Shown here: positions 1-11,833 of the stretch, piece by piece
How the letters are laid out: each line of letters starts with the position of its first letter
How positions within the stretch are numbered: the stretch's first letter is position 1
DNA from: Ichthyophthirius multifiliis
Taxonomy: Eukaryota > Ciliophora > Oligohymenophorea > Hymenostomatida
DNA length: 64,000 nt
Direction of reading: 5' to 3'
Assembly: GCF_000220395.1 (NCBI RefSeq)
Contig: NW_004085963.1
Location: 30,612-94,611, forward strand
Notes under the pieces: generated by a model
Told to the model about the DNA's origin: nothing
Database searches by the model: none
The model's input: the letters and a program-made list of their open reading frames with translations, nothing else
Translations under genes and position numbers: made by a program

Positions 1-708
1 TATATAAATAAAATAAAAAATAGAGTTCTAATTAAAAATTTTTATTAAAATAATATTAATAAATAAATATTATATTAAAAAAAAATTATTAATAATTATA
101 TTATTAAATAAAAAAATTAAGATAAAAGAAAAAGAAAGGAAATAATAATAAATATTAAATATTATGATAAATTTATTATTAAAAAAAAACAAAAAAATTT
201 TATTCATTTATAAAATATTGAATTAAATATATTATATAAATACAATTAAAAAAATATAAAATAAAATAAAGAAATATGTAAAATATATATATTTAAATTT
301 ATATTAAATATATTATATATATATATTAATATAATTATATACAAATTTTAAAATTATACGCCTTCTATCCCTAGATTTTCATTTTATAATAATGATAATC
401 TCATGAATACGGCGAAAAACGATTATCAATTAAGCTAGCATTATTCTTTGAATTATTTTATTCTAAATATAATAATTTAAATAGAATATTGCTTGATGAA
501 GTTGATTACATTTAATGAAAAAAAAATTAAATTTTTTAAAATATAAATATTTTTATTTATTATTATTTTTTTTTATAAAAATATATAAATACATATATAT
601 ATATATAAATATATTTATATAAATATATTTATTTGTATTTATATATTTTTTTTTTAATATTTTTTTTTTATATATATAACAATTTTTTTTGATTATTATC
701 AATTAATT
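1..708. other. Non-coding AT-rich spacer with one GC-richer island
   Basis: No open frame with coding-like composition was found. The stretch is A/T homopolymers and TA repeats apart from positions about 355-520, where G and C are clearly more frequent; that island is listed separately. A minus-strand gene ends at 709, so most of this is its downstream region. Confidence 0.5.
355..520. other. GC-richer island with a perfect hairpin, possible small RNA gene
   Basis: Within an almost pure A/T desert this segment carries CCTTCTATCCC, ACGGCG and GCTTGATGAAG. Positions 391-424 contain a 7-bp perfect stem (GATAATC / GATTATC) around a loop of about 20 nt holding the CGGCG core. Base composition and a stem in such a background are typical of structured RNA in AT-rich genomes. 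I compared it by eye with U1-U6, U3, SRP, RNase P and telomerase RNA core motifs and none matched, so neither strand nor family is assigned. A box-C-like TTGATGA lies near 493. Confidence 0.25.
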
Positions 709-2609
709 TCAAAAAATGGATTTTCTAATAACATTTAACCTTGAGATGGTAATTTTGTATTTTTTTTTTTTTAGAAAATAGGTGTAAAAAGTGATTTTTA
801 TAAAGTTTTTATAGATATAGTAGATTTTTTTTTTTTGAAAGCATTTTTAATCTATTTATTTCATCAAAAGTTTATTAGAATATATTTTAATGTTAAATTT
901 ATTAATTTAAATTTTTTTAAAATTTAATATTTTATTTCTCTTTTATTTTTTTCTAATAAATTGAAATAGAATTTTATTATTATTCATTTTCTACTTAAAT
1001 ATTGTTTTTATTATTATTTAAACATTATTTTTCTGTCGAAGAATTTCTTATTTTAAATAATTATTCTGTTTTTCTCATTATATTATTAAGTTTTTATTTT
1101 TTAATACTGGATATTTATTATAAATTTTAATTAATAAAATTATTATATATAGACTATTTTTATTATATTTGTTTTGTTAAATTTACTATTTTAACCTATT
1201 ATTAAATTTTCTTATCATTTTGTTCATTATGTTAAATAGTTTACTTTTATAAAGAAATTTATTTTTCAAATTGTTATTTTTCAATATTATAATAAGATAG
1301 TCTATCTTAACTTTTAATTGATGTAACTTAGTAATCAATATCTTGTTCTTAATTTTCATTTACTTCAAACTATTACTAAGGTATATTTTCTAATTCTTGT
1401 TATCGTTTTTTTTTATTATATTCACTTTTTTAAAATTTAAATAAATAAATAAATAGTTTTTATTTAAATTTAATGTATATACCCTATTTTTAATTTTTCA
1501 TCTTCTGTAAATATTTTTATTTTAGAATATTTATCAAAAATATTATTTAATTCATTATTTTTATTATTATCTTCTTTTTTTTATTCGTCTTCTTCATCTT
1601 CTATTTTTACAAATAAATTATAATTTATTTATTTATCTATTTCTTCCTCTTTTTCTATTTTATCATTATTATTTTAATATTTTAGTTTATTAAAATTATT
1701 GAAATATTTTTTCCTTTCGTTATTTGCTATTTAGAATTAGTTTTTTTGTTGTCGCATTTATTATGCTGTTTTTATATATCTTTCTATTTAGTTTTGTTAT
1801 TTTAAAAACTCCTTATATTACCAATTTTATTTTTCTATATGTAATTTTAATTATTAATCTTAATCCAATTAAATTGATATATATTTATGTTTTTTATGCT
1901 ATGGAATTATACCATAAGAATGAGTTATTATGTTTGGACAAGCATTATAAACTGGTTTTATATTATTATTTTTTAAACACCCTTCTTATTCAGTTTTATT
2001 ATAAAAACTATTGTTTTTAGATTCAAATACGCTTGTATTTACTCCAAAATTATTCATAGTAGTTTAAAACAAATTCGACGAGTTTTTTTTCAATGTTCTT
2101 TTGTCAATTTATGTATTATTTTGTTTACTATTATCAATTTTTTTGTTCAAAATATTATCAAAAAATTCAATATTTTTTTATTTTTATATCTATTACCTTT
2201 GAGTATCAGAACAACTATAAAAATAGGACTATAACCAATTTTAAGTAGCTTTTAAATAATCTTATTAAACCAATTAATTTTTAGTATTGCAAATTTCTTT
2301 TAAATGTTTTGCCAAACATGAAAAAATAGCGTTCAAAGTTTACATATTATTAAAAATTTAATTATCTTTTCGATATTTTTCAACCTAGTTATTCCATTTT
2401 ATTAAATAATCTTTTAAAGATTGAAATATTTAGTTGTTTTAAAGAAATATACTGGATATGTTTTATACATTAACTTTATTTAATTTAGGCTTTTGGTTTA
2501 TTTTAATTATTTAATCTAGGTCTTCATGGCAGTATTCGAGACGGTTTTTTAGTATTTCGTCAGTGTCGATTTTGTTTATTATTTAGTTTACCCATTTTTG
2601 GGACAGCAT
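709..2609 (-). CDS. Gln/Asn-rich coiled-coil-like protein of unknown function
   Basis: Not recognised. Read with code 6 from ATG at 2609, three exons (2609-1483, 1375-1108, 1065-709) join in frame into 583 residues ending in TGA. The N-terminus MLSQKWVNQIINKIDTDEIL looks like a folded alpha-helical segment, with further segments rich in W, L and K up to about residue 110. The middle is Asn/Ser-rich and low complexity, an acidic patch (EDEEDEQKKED) lies near residue 350, and the C-terminal third is Lys/Gln-rich. The introns are 107 and 42 nt with GT(A)...AG ends; each removes an in-frame TGA, which is the main reason for placing them. Antisense frames over this gene are open too, but have no coding character. 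The extreme C-terminus is the least certain part. Confidence 0.65.
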
Positions 2610-3162
2610 TCTTTTAGTTTTATTAATATTTTGTTTATTTTTTTGTTTTTTGGTTTATTTAATTAATGTTTTTATTTTTTTTTTAGTTTTTTTTAGTTTT
2701 TTATATTTATTAATTTATTATTTAATATTAAATAATAGTTATATGTGGATTTTATTGACTATGGTATATATTTTTATTTTTATAAGATTTTAATAACTAT
2801 TTATAACAATAAATTTTATTAAAGAATATTTTGATTATTTTATACTAAATTTATTATATATAATATGATAATGAATATATTTTTATAATTTTTTTTTAAA
2901 AAAAAATATTTTTATTTTATTTGTTTAAATATGGTGTTATAATTCTTTTTTATTTTATAAAAATATAATAATATTTAAAAAAAAAAGGATTTATATATAA
3001 TAATGGAATTAAATAAAATATAATTTATTATTAAAAAAAAAATATATGAATAAAAAATTTGACATTTGAAAAAATATATATATTATAAATAAAATAATTA
3101 AAAGTTAGTAATTTTTGTTTTTAAAAAAATATATTAATAAATAATATATAATTTAAAAAAAA
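2610..3162. other. Divergent intergenic spacer
   Basis: Lies between the start codons of two divergently transcribed genes, so both promoters should be here. It contains only A/T tracts, and I could not identify a defined element. Confidence 0.5.
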
Positions 3163-3442
3163 ATGAGTTTAAAAGAAATAAAAAAAGAAAAAAAAGGAAT
3201 ATTAAAAAATATAACGAAAGGAAACATTCTAATATAAAATTCTTAAAATTAACAAAGCCAATCAAAATATTAAAAAATACTAAATAAAGTAGAAAATAAT
3301 TAATTAAATAAAAAAAAAAATTTAAAAATAATTCAATAAACAATAATAAAAAATAAAAACTAAAATATAATTTAATAAGAACAAGAATAACAAGAAAGAC
3401 AAGAATAAAATTAATAAAAACAATAATAAACATATTAAAAAT

Positions 3443-3486
<44 letters not shown>

Positions 3487-5400
3487 TTTAATAATTAAAG
3501 CTCTCTAATTAATTATTCATATGATAATATATCTAATTTTCAAAATAAAAGTTTTTTTTTATTATATTATTTAATATTATTTTTATTATTTTAATAATTT
3601 AATAGTTACTTTAAAAGATTTATGTTTTGAAGATAAAAAGAGTATTGGAAATTTGATATAAAAATTAGAAAATGAGAAATAAGAAAAAGAAAAATTAAAA
3701 TAAAAATTATTTGAAAACGAAAGCGCATTTAATCAAAAATTGTCTTATATAAGTACTGAAAAATATTAAATTTAAGAAAATTAAAAAGTTTTATAAGATA
3801 AATACTTATAATCTATAAAAATAATTTAAGATTATAAAAATTTAAATAATAATTAAGAAGAAGTTAACAATTTTTTATAAAAAAGTTTAGATATTTCAAA
3901 CAAATAACCTTATTTTATAACTAAACCAAGTAAATCTAATCTTACTTTTAGCAAATTTATTTAAAAAGATATAAAAAAATAATTTTAACCTAAAAGTTAT
4001 TAAATAAATAAGGATTTGTTAAAATTTTCTGGAGAAATGAAATATTCAACTATATATTCTGAATAAAGAGAAGACCCAAAAGTAAATATTAGTTAGCAAA
4101 ACGATGAAGAAGAAGAAGAATATTAAATAGAATAAGAAAAATCTTTAAAAAGAATAGTTTTATAAAAACAAGAAGGATAAACTGAAAAATTATTTTCTCA
4201 AATAATAAATAATAAATATCGTGAAAAATAAAAATAATATAATAAAGAAAATATATAATAATAATAATACTCAAGCAATATATAAATGATTGAATAAATA
4301 TCAAATCTTAAGTCAGAAGTGAAAAATTTAGTTTAGTCTTTTAAACAAATAGCAAACGGAGGTATTTAGATAAAAAATGAAGAAGAAAATAGTTAGATAT
4401 TTTAAATGGAATAAGATAAAAGGTCTTTTTATATAGATAAATAATAAAAGGGACAATATGAAAATATAGACTATATAAAAAAAAAGAATTTTCATTTAAA
4501 AGTAGTGAAAATGAAGAGATGAGTTAAAATAGTAGTTTTGATAAAAAAAATGAAATAAAAGCTACAAAGAAAATATTAAATTACTATAGAAATAAATTAA
4601 ATAATAATTTAAGGGAAATTCGAAAAGATAAATTTTTAGAAAAAGTTGACTTAAAACAGGATTAATTTAAAAATAATAAAAAAAGAGTAATGAAAATTGA
4701 ATCTATAAATAATAAAGATTCTCATAAAAAAATAAAAGAAATTAACGATGAATGCATAAGTTATGAAATTAGCTCTTAGAATATTATAGAAACTGATTAA
4801 AATATTAATAATATATAAGCTCCTTTATAAGATAATTAAAATTACAATATGTAATTAAAAAGCTCTTTAAGTAATAATACATTTGATATAACCAGTAGTT
4901 TAAAAGAAAGTACTTAATAGAAATTTTCTTAAAATGCAAAAAAAAAAAACCATTAAATTTATAATTTAGATGATTTGGTTAAAATTTAGGAAAATTTAAG
5001 TTATAATAGTAGTAGTGAACAATAAAATGAAAGTTTTTAAGAAGATCAGAAAGATTATTTTAAAAATAAAATTGAAAAATATATAGAGAACCTTTCAGAA
5101 AAAGAACTTGTTAAAATAATATGTAAATTGCAAAATAAACAAAGAAAAAAATTAATGGGGAAAGATGAAAAATATAAAAATCAATAAGAAAATGCAAATA
5201 TTAAATATGAAAAAAATAATTGTATAAATATAGAAAATTAATATCAATAAATTTATAATCATTTATAAAAAGAATAAGAAATTGATAATTTTTATTAGCA
5301 AAATTAGAAAAATATAAATTCATCTTTTACAGAAACAGATTAATCAATTAAATTAATTTAATAAAAGATATAAGATGATTAAAATTAATTTGAAGTTTGA
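3163..5400 (+). CDS. Gln-rich coiled-coil protein of unknown function
   Basis: Not recognised. Starts MSLKEIKKEKKGILKN at 3163 and ends in TGA at 5398-5400; about 727 residues. An early glutamine-rich region (residues about 60-107) includes a pure poly-Gln run encoded by a (TAA)n microsatellite. A 55-nt intron at 3551-3605 (GTTTTT...TAATAG) restores the frame before a heptad-like stretch rich in L, K and E (residues about 135-210), likely coiled coil. The remainder is Ser/Asn/Glu-rich with a poly-acidic patch (DEEEEEY) and a C-terminal amphipathic segment (ENLSEKELVKIICKLQ). Frame shifts by one base at the nine-A run 4477-4485; ten A would keep one frame from start to stop. The gene is probably intact and the shift a homopolymer count problem. 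Confidence 0.7.
3445..3483 (+). repeat. (TAA)n microsatellite encoding poly-Gln
   Basis: About 13 uninterrupted TAA units inside the 3163-5400 gene. In the gene's frame each unit is TAA, hence glutamine in code 6. Confidence 0.85.
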
Positions 5401-6240
5401 TATATATATATAAATATATATTTTATTTTTAAAATATTTTTTTTTTTTTTTTAATAAAATAATTATTTATTTTTATTATATATAAATTTTTTACTTAAAA
5501 ATAATCAATATTATAAAATATTAATACATATAAAAAAAATTAATATATATTAATATTTATATTTATATATTATATATATAAATATTTATTTAAATTAATT
5601 TATTTTGTATAATTTTAATTAAATTTCAATTAATTAATTATATTAATATTTATTTTATTTTTTATTTTATAATTTATATTTACTATTATCATTTTTTTTT
5701 GTAATTAGCTTTAATGATATATTAATTAAAAATTATTTTATATATCATTTATTTACAAATAATATGTAAATTTATATAGATTTCATTATATTACTTAAAT
5801 ATAAAAGTTTTAAATAAACTAATTACATTTAATATAAATTTAAGAGTTTAATAAAATATATATTTTTATGAAAAAATTAATAATATAAGAATAAATAATA
5901 TTATTTAAATAGTCATATAATCAAAAAACAAAAAATTAAAACATAAAAAAATAAATAAAAAAAATTTAAATTAATTATAAATAAAAAAGTGAAAATTAAA
6001 AGGAAAAAAAAATATCATAATAAAGAAAAAAATAAAATAAAAAAACAAAATAAATATCTTAAAGAATTAAGTTTAATTCTAATATTCTTATTATATCTCA
6101 AAATCACTCTAAAATTTAAACATATTTTAAATCACTACATTAAAAAAACTAAAATTATAAAAATAACATATTTAATTAAAAATATTCAATAACTAATTAC
6201 AACTATAATATCAATTTAACTAATATATATCTTAAATAAA
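5401..6240. other. AT-rich intergenic spacer
   Basis: Between two plus-strand genes. An open frame around 5989-6190 lacks an ATG, is Lys/Ile-rich and simply runs into the real gene start at 6241, so it is treated as leader. No element identified. Confidence 0.5.
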
Positions 6241-6639
6241 ATGACAGAACACGAAATAGAACATATTACATCTTCTTAAGAAGAACCTTTATAAAAAGTA
6301 AGCTAAACTATTATTTGCAATAAAGAAATTATACTAAATAATAATGAAAAAAAAATAATTAAAGAAAAATAAGTATAAAAACTTAATCAATAATAATCAG
6401 ATTAGAAAACTAAAGAATCATCTAATGATAGAGAGTTAAAAAAGATAAAATAATAAATTGAAATAATGGAAAAAATGAATAATGTAAATAAATAAAAAAC
6501 AATCAAAAAAAAAGTAATTTAATATAGAGTAAAAATATTTATAATAATAATAATTATAATAATAATAATAATTATAATAATAAAAATAAAAATAAAAATA
6601 AAATAAAAATAAAAATAAAAAATAAAATTAATAATATAT

Positions 6640-6696
<57 letters not shown>

Positions 6697-8202
6697 TTTC
6701 TATAATTTTCTTTCAATTTATTCTCATTTTTATTTTTATTTTAAAATCATTTTCTATTATAAATTAATCTATAATTTATTTAATATTCTTAAAAAATTTT
6801 ATTTATTTATTTATGATATATTTTTTTTTTTCCTATATATTTATTTTTTCTATAGAAATCATAAATTGATAAGTCTAAAATTTCTTAAACTATATCTGAT
6901 CATTCTTAAGATAATTAAATGATTTCCTTTCAATAATAATAAAATTTTTCCTAAAAAAAATTTAATAATAGTATATCCTAAAATGATATTACTTAAATGA
7001 TTTATAAAAATTGTAGTTTATCATTCAATAATTTTAATAACAGTTAATTAAAGTAATTAAATTAAAACGAAAATCATTCTAGTATTCTTATTTCTGATAT
7101 TGATTCTGAAATTTCTATTTTTCATTAATAAGAATAATAAAAGAAAGTATCTCCCTTAAAATCTTCTAGTCCTAAAAATATTATTAATAATTTAAATAAA
7201 GTATAGAACGATTCTTCTTCTCCTATATTCGACTAATAAAATTCTTAAAAAAATAATAACAGTAATTCTTTTTCTTTTTAAAAATAAAGCGCTAATTTTT
7301 AATTCGAATAAAAGAATTAAGAATAAATTGAAGACATTAATCAATTAGAAAATAACTTAATTAATGAGAAATTAAATAGAAATTCCGATAGTTCTTAATA
7401 AATAACTTCATAAATAAAAAAATAAAATAATAAATAAATAAAAGTGAAACCTTAATAAGAAAAGTAGCTTTAGAAAAAGAAAAAAACCTATAAATTAGAA
7501 AAATAAATAACTAATGCTAATAAAATTAGTAAAAAAGAGCTCAAACAGTAATAAAAACTTTAGTAAAATAATTAATAATTATAAGAATAAATATAATAAA
7601 ACTTTGAATTTTTTAATATTACTAATAATTCAAATTTTTAAAATAACCTATAATATAAATAAAAGATAAAAAAAGGACCTATAAATACTAAAATATTTGA
7701 AGATTAACATTAACTTTTTATGAAACTTAATGATTATTAGGAATCTCATGATAAAATAAGGGAATAGTTTTATGAAAAATTATAGGATGATCTAAATGAT
7801 TCGATACATAGTAGTACTAATTCAGGAAATATACACTCAGGAGTATATTCTTAGTATTTGAGTGTGAATAACTAGAACTATTATAGTAATAAATTATAGT
7901 ATATTTTCAAAATAAAAGAAGATAAATAAAAAAAAAATAATGAATAAAAATAATCGAATATAAAGAAAATTACTGATGCTAATATACTTGATAAAACTCA
8001 TATAATATAAGATAAAATTTAAAAAAAATTCTAAAGATCATAATAGTTTTAAACATTTAAAGAACCTTTTTCTATTTTACATAGATACTTTTCTATAAAT
8101 TACCTTGATAAATAATACTTTGATAAAATTCTCTGCTTTTATAAATTGTAGTAAGAGTTAACGCAATGCCCGGAAATTAAAGATGGGTAAATTGAGTATT
8201 GA
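6241..8202 (+). CDS. Ser/Asn/Gln-rich protein of unknown function
   Basis: Not recognised. ATG at 6241 (MTEHEIEHITSSQEEPLQ) opens a 96-codon exon to 6528. An unusually long intron of 327 nt (6529-6855), containing a (TA)n run, is removed in phase 0, and the second exon runs to TGA at 8200-8202: 544 residues. The protein is low complexity with many Ser, Asn, Lys and Gln residues, several short acidic Ser clusters (SSILISDIDSEIS) and Ser-Pro-like sites, suggesting a disordered, phosphorylated protein. The only segment with folded character is the C-terminus (EPFSILHRYFSINYLDKQYF, then FYKLQQELTQCPEI), with aromatic and hydrophobic residues and one Cys-Pro. Function cannot be assigned. Confidence 0.7.
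6636..6694. repeat. (TA)n microsatellite inside an intron
   Basis: Nearly pure TA dinucleotides within the 327-nt intron of the 6241-8202 gene. Its expansion may explain why this intron is several times longer than the others in the window. Confidence 0.85.
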
Positions 8203-8704
8203 AAAATTTTAAAGAAATAAAAAAAATTCTTTTATTTATACATAAAACATTCATAATAAAATAAATAATTATACATACAATAATTTAAATTCATATCAAA
8301 ATTAAAATTATAAAAATTCATTTTGTATATAATTTATAAGTATATTTTTATTTTTAATCTTTTTGATATAAATTTGACATAAAGTTAATTTATTTATTAT
8401 TTTATGTAATATTTTTGGATTTTTTTTAATTTATTATTTGTTTTCTTAATAATTAATTTTTTATAAAGAATCAATAAATTAAAAAGAAATAAAAAAGTAT
8501 TATTATCTTATTTTATTTAAATAAATAATTTATTTAAGTTTAAATAATAAAAAAATAACATAAAAATAATATTTAAATAAAGAAAAATAAATAATATTAA
8601 AACTAAAAGTAAATAATATTAAAAGAAAATAAAATTAATAAAGAGAAAAAAAATAAAATATTTTAGTAATTAGATTAAATCCATATAATATGATATATAT
8701 ATTT

Positions 8705-8786
<82 letters not shown>

Positions 8787-9233
8787 ATATTTATTTTATA
8801 ATTTATTTATACAAAAAAATAATACATTATTCTATCAAAATAAAATTCATAATATTAATATTTTATATGTTTAAATAAAAATAATTATATATATATATAA
8901 TATTTACTATAACAATTCTATAAAAATCCACTTTTTAATGATTAATATAGTCATTTATATTTTTGTTATTCATATATTTATTATTTTATTTATAGTAAAT
9001 TTTTAAAAATATTTAATAATTAAATAAACTATATCATTTTTTATTTTTAAATAAAAAAATTTTTTAACACATATTTTTTATTTTACTTTTCCTTATTTTT
9101 TATACTTAATTTTTTTAATAAAATTATATTATTATAAAGAACTTTAATATCTTACTTTTATTTATATATTTATCAAATATTGAAAATTAAATATTTTGTT
9201 TAAATAAATTATTTAAAAAAACAATATACATAT
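8203..9233. other. Convergent intergenic spacer with TA microsatellite
   Basis: Separates the ends of two convergent genes. Holds a (TA)n tract at about 8697-8790 and otherwise A/T tracts; no gene or known element was seen. Confidence 0.55.
8697..8790. repeat. (TA)n microsatellite
   Basis: A run of roughly 90 bp of TA dinucleotides with one interruption near 8773. Confidence 0.9.
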
Positions 9234-10676
9234 TCATAAAAATTCTAAATCAAGTTCAAGTCCTGTAGTATCAAAAGGAATTGAAATAGCCGCAAAAGTC
9301 GAAATAATTGAAAATAATGCAAAAAGCAAAAAAGGGCCTGTAACCCTAATATGAAATCCTTAATAACATATCCAAGGCATAATCACGCCTCCAAATCTTC
9401 CTATAATACTTGATGTTGCAATAGCAAAAGACCTTAAATCAGTTTTGTAAGTTTCACTCGAATAAGCACCTACAACACACCAACCAGTCTAGACAAGTAA
9501 TTTACTAATACAAATAAAAAATATAAATGGAGTAGTTTAAAAATATAAAAGAAGAAAAATAACAAAATTTAAAGTTTAAATAATTATTAGACTATTTTTT
9601 CTACCAAAACTGGGATTATCAATAATTATAAATGCCAGAAAATTCGCTCCGATTTAAAATAAAGTAATAAGTATGTAATTTTAGCCCAAACTATATTCCA
9701 ATTAATGAAAAATAATAGGAAGGACAAAATTTGAACCATAAGAAAATAAAGTTTAACAAAAATATAAAATCCCTACAATAATTGTGACTTTTCTATATTT
9801 ATTAAATAAATTTTATATTTTATAAAGAATTTCTTAATTTTAATTCATATTAAAACTTAATTATGCCCATTTTTTAAGATTTTATTTCTCATTTTCGGTT
9901 AATTGTATATTCTATCTGTTTATTTAGTAAATTTTATTTATTTCATCAAAACCCTTCTCATATTATTTCATGTATAAAAGATATCGAGGAGATTCAATTA
10001 AATAAAATTTACATAAAATATATGTTATTAAACATGGAAGTGAGCAAAAAATTAATAATCCTTTTATATTTCCGTCAGTAGAGTCCTTATTCATAAAAAT
10101 AAGCATTAAAAAACTCAAAAATAACTCTCCTAATCCAAAAGAAAGAGAAATCATACCTACGGCTTTTCCCCTCATTTCGACATGGGTCACTTCTGAAATA
10201 TAAGTAAAACATGTGGGTAATGATATTGCTGTTAGGAAACTATATATAGTTCTTAATATAGTAAAAATAGTGAAATTAGGAGCAAATGAGGAAATTAATC
10301 CAAACATAAATTGACCTATATTTGATATTTCTATGGTTTTTTTTCTACCTATTTTATCCGAAAAATAACCTGAAAATATTGGCCCTAGCATAAATCCAAG
10401 AAATATAAAAGTTCCATATGTTATCTATTGATCACTTTTTACTCCCCATTTTTTTTCAAATGCGGGAAATAACATTGAGCCTACTAGTATTTCTATGGCA
10501 TCTCCAAAAATACTCATTGATATTGCGATAAAAGACAATGTATTAAATTTACCCCAACCAATTTTTCTTAAAAGATTATCAAAAAAAACGTTCTGGTTTG
10601 TATCTATTTTTATATTCTTATTTAACTTCACTAAATTTGGAGATATGGCTTCTTAGTCCATTTCAAAACTTTGCAT
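9234..10676 (-). CDS. Major facilitator superfamily transporter (SVOP/SLC22-like)
   Basis: Single-exon gene, 480 residues, ATG at 10676 and TGA at 9236-9234. The cytosolic N-terminus (MQSFEMDQEAISPN) precedes about twelve hydrophobic segments. The loop between helices 2 and 3 carries the MFS signature GYFSDKIGRKKT (residues about 104-115). The end of the first half has ESPRYLLYMK, the counterpart of the ESPRWL motif of sugar and organic-ion transporters, followed by the usual long charged central loop. In the second half, AYSSETYKTDLRS matches the helix 10-11 loop motif of SV2/SVOP and SLC22 proteins. Within the superfamily this points to a plasma or vesicle membrane transporter of a small organic solute; the substrate is not deducible. 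It sits upstream of nothing co-transcribed and shows no frame break. Confidence 0.88.
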
Positions 10677-11705
10677 TTTTATTTTTATATAATTTTTTAT
10701 TTTTTTTATAAAATTTACAAAAATAAAAAAATATTTTTAATTTATTATCAAATCTTAAATTATTTTAAAATAACCGAAATATTTTCTTTGCTTTTTATAA
10801 CTAAAAAAAACTATATTGAAATAATTATATTATGAAATGAAATTATATTATAGTAAATGAAAATTATAACTAAATTTAGATAGTTTATACTTTGATTAAA
10901 TTAAAGTCTATAACAAAGTTCTTTTTTGAATGTATTATAAATAAGTTTGATAAAAAATTTATATATAAAACGAATAAAACAATTCTTATAATAATAATTA
11001 TACTTTTTCAAAACAAATTATTTATCGACTGTGGTTTACTGTTCAAAACTTATTAAATATATTAATATTTTACCTATAAGAGGGTTTATTACTTGTTATA
11101 ATACTGATGCTTTGAAATATGGGTAGTCAGCTTGAATTATTTCATGTATATTTTATCTAAATTAGTAATATTTATGCATCTAAATCTATAGTAAATACAA
11201 CTTTATATGCACCGAAAAACCTTGTTATTTTATTTCAAGCTAATATCAGAAATTACTATTAGATTTTTTATTTTATGTGTCTGGTTTTTTTAAATAGAGT
11301 TTTTGGAGGAAGATCCTCTTACTTGATGGTTTTTTATTATTCGGTATTTTTCCTTTTTCAATTCTATTATTTTTTATAAGAAGTAGCTAAAAATTTTTTA
11401 ATAAAAAGTTATATTTGGTTTGAAAAATATTCTTTTTGATAAAAATTATATTTTTTTTATTATTATTATTAATAAAAATAAAAATAGTATTTTTTTTTAT
11501 TTATATATAAATAATTATTTTATTTAAAACTATAATTAAATATTTTTATCATTTTAAATAAATTTAAAAATCGGTTATTTTATTATTTTTTTCCTTATAT
11601 TAATTTTTAAAATTTTTTATTTAAAAAATTAAAAATTATAAAGAGTTTTTTTTAATAATTTTTTTTATAAAGAACAAAATAAATATAATAAAAGAATAAT
11701 ATTTC
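10677..11705. other. Spacer with coding-like remnants
   Basis: Between two minus-strand genes. The part 11008-11460 has a higher GC content than the other spacers and is described separately; the rest is A/T tracts. Confidence 0.4.
11008..11460 (-). pseudogene. Possible decayed or unassembled coding segment
   Basis: On the minus strand one frame stays free of TGA for about 150 codons ending at 11010-11008 but has no ATG, while the next frame shows protein-like fragments (IKQEDLPPKTLFKKT, FFGAYKVVFTIDLDA, LPIFQSISIITSNKP) interrupted by several TGA codons. Raised GC content and unbiased codons argue for present or former coding DNA, perhaps a fragment of a larger membrane-protein gene. I could not build a splice model or identify a family. 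Confidence 0.25.
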
Positions 11706-11797
11706 TCATTTTTTAAATGCAGAATTATTACTTATTATAGTGTTACCATTTGCACTAAACTTACTTTTATTATCTGTTACTAAAATAAATAAAATAT

Positions 11798-11833
<36 letters not shown>

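Noticed and set aside
1724-2020. Plus-strand open frame of 98 codons
   Set aside because: Antisense shadow of the minus-strand gene 709-2609; its translation is Phe/Tyr/Leu-rich as expected from the complement of Lys/Asn/Gln codons.
3134-3433. Minus-strand hydrophobic open frame (99 codons) that mimics a membrane protein
   Set aside because: Shadow of the Lys/Gln/Asn-rich start of the plus-strand gene at 3163; poly-Lys/Gln coding always gives Phe/Leu on the other strand.
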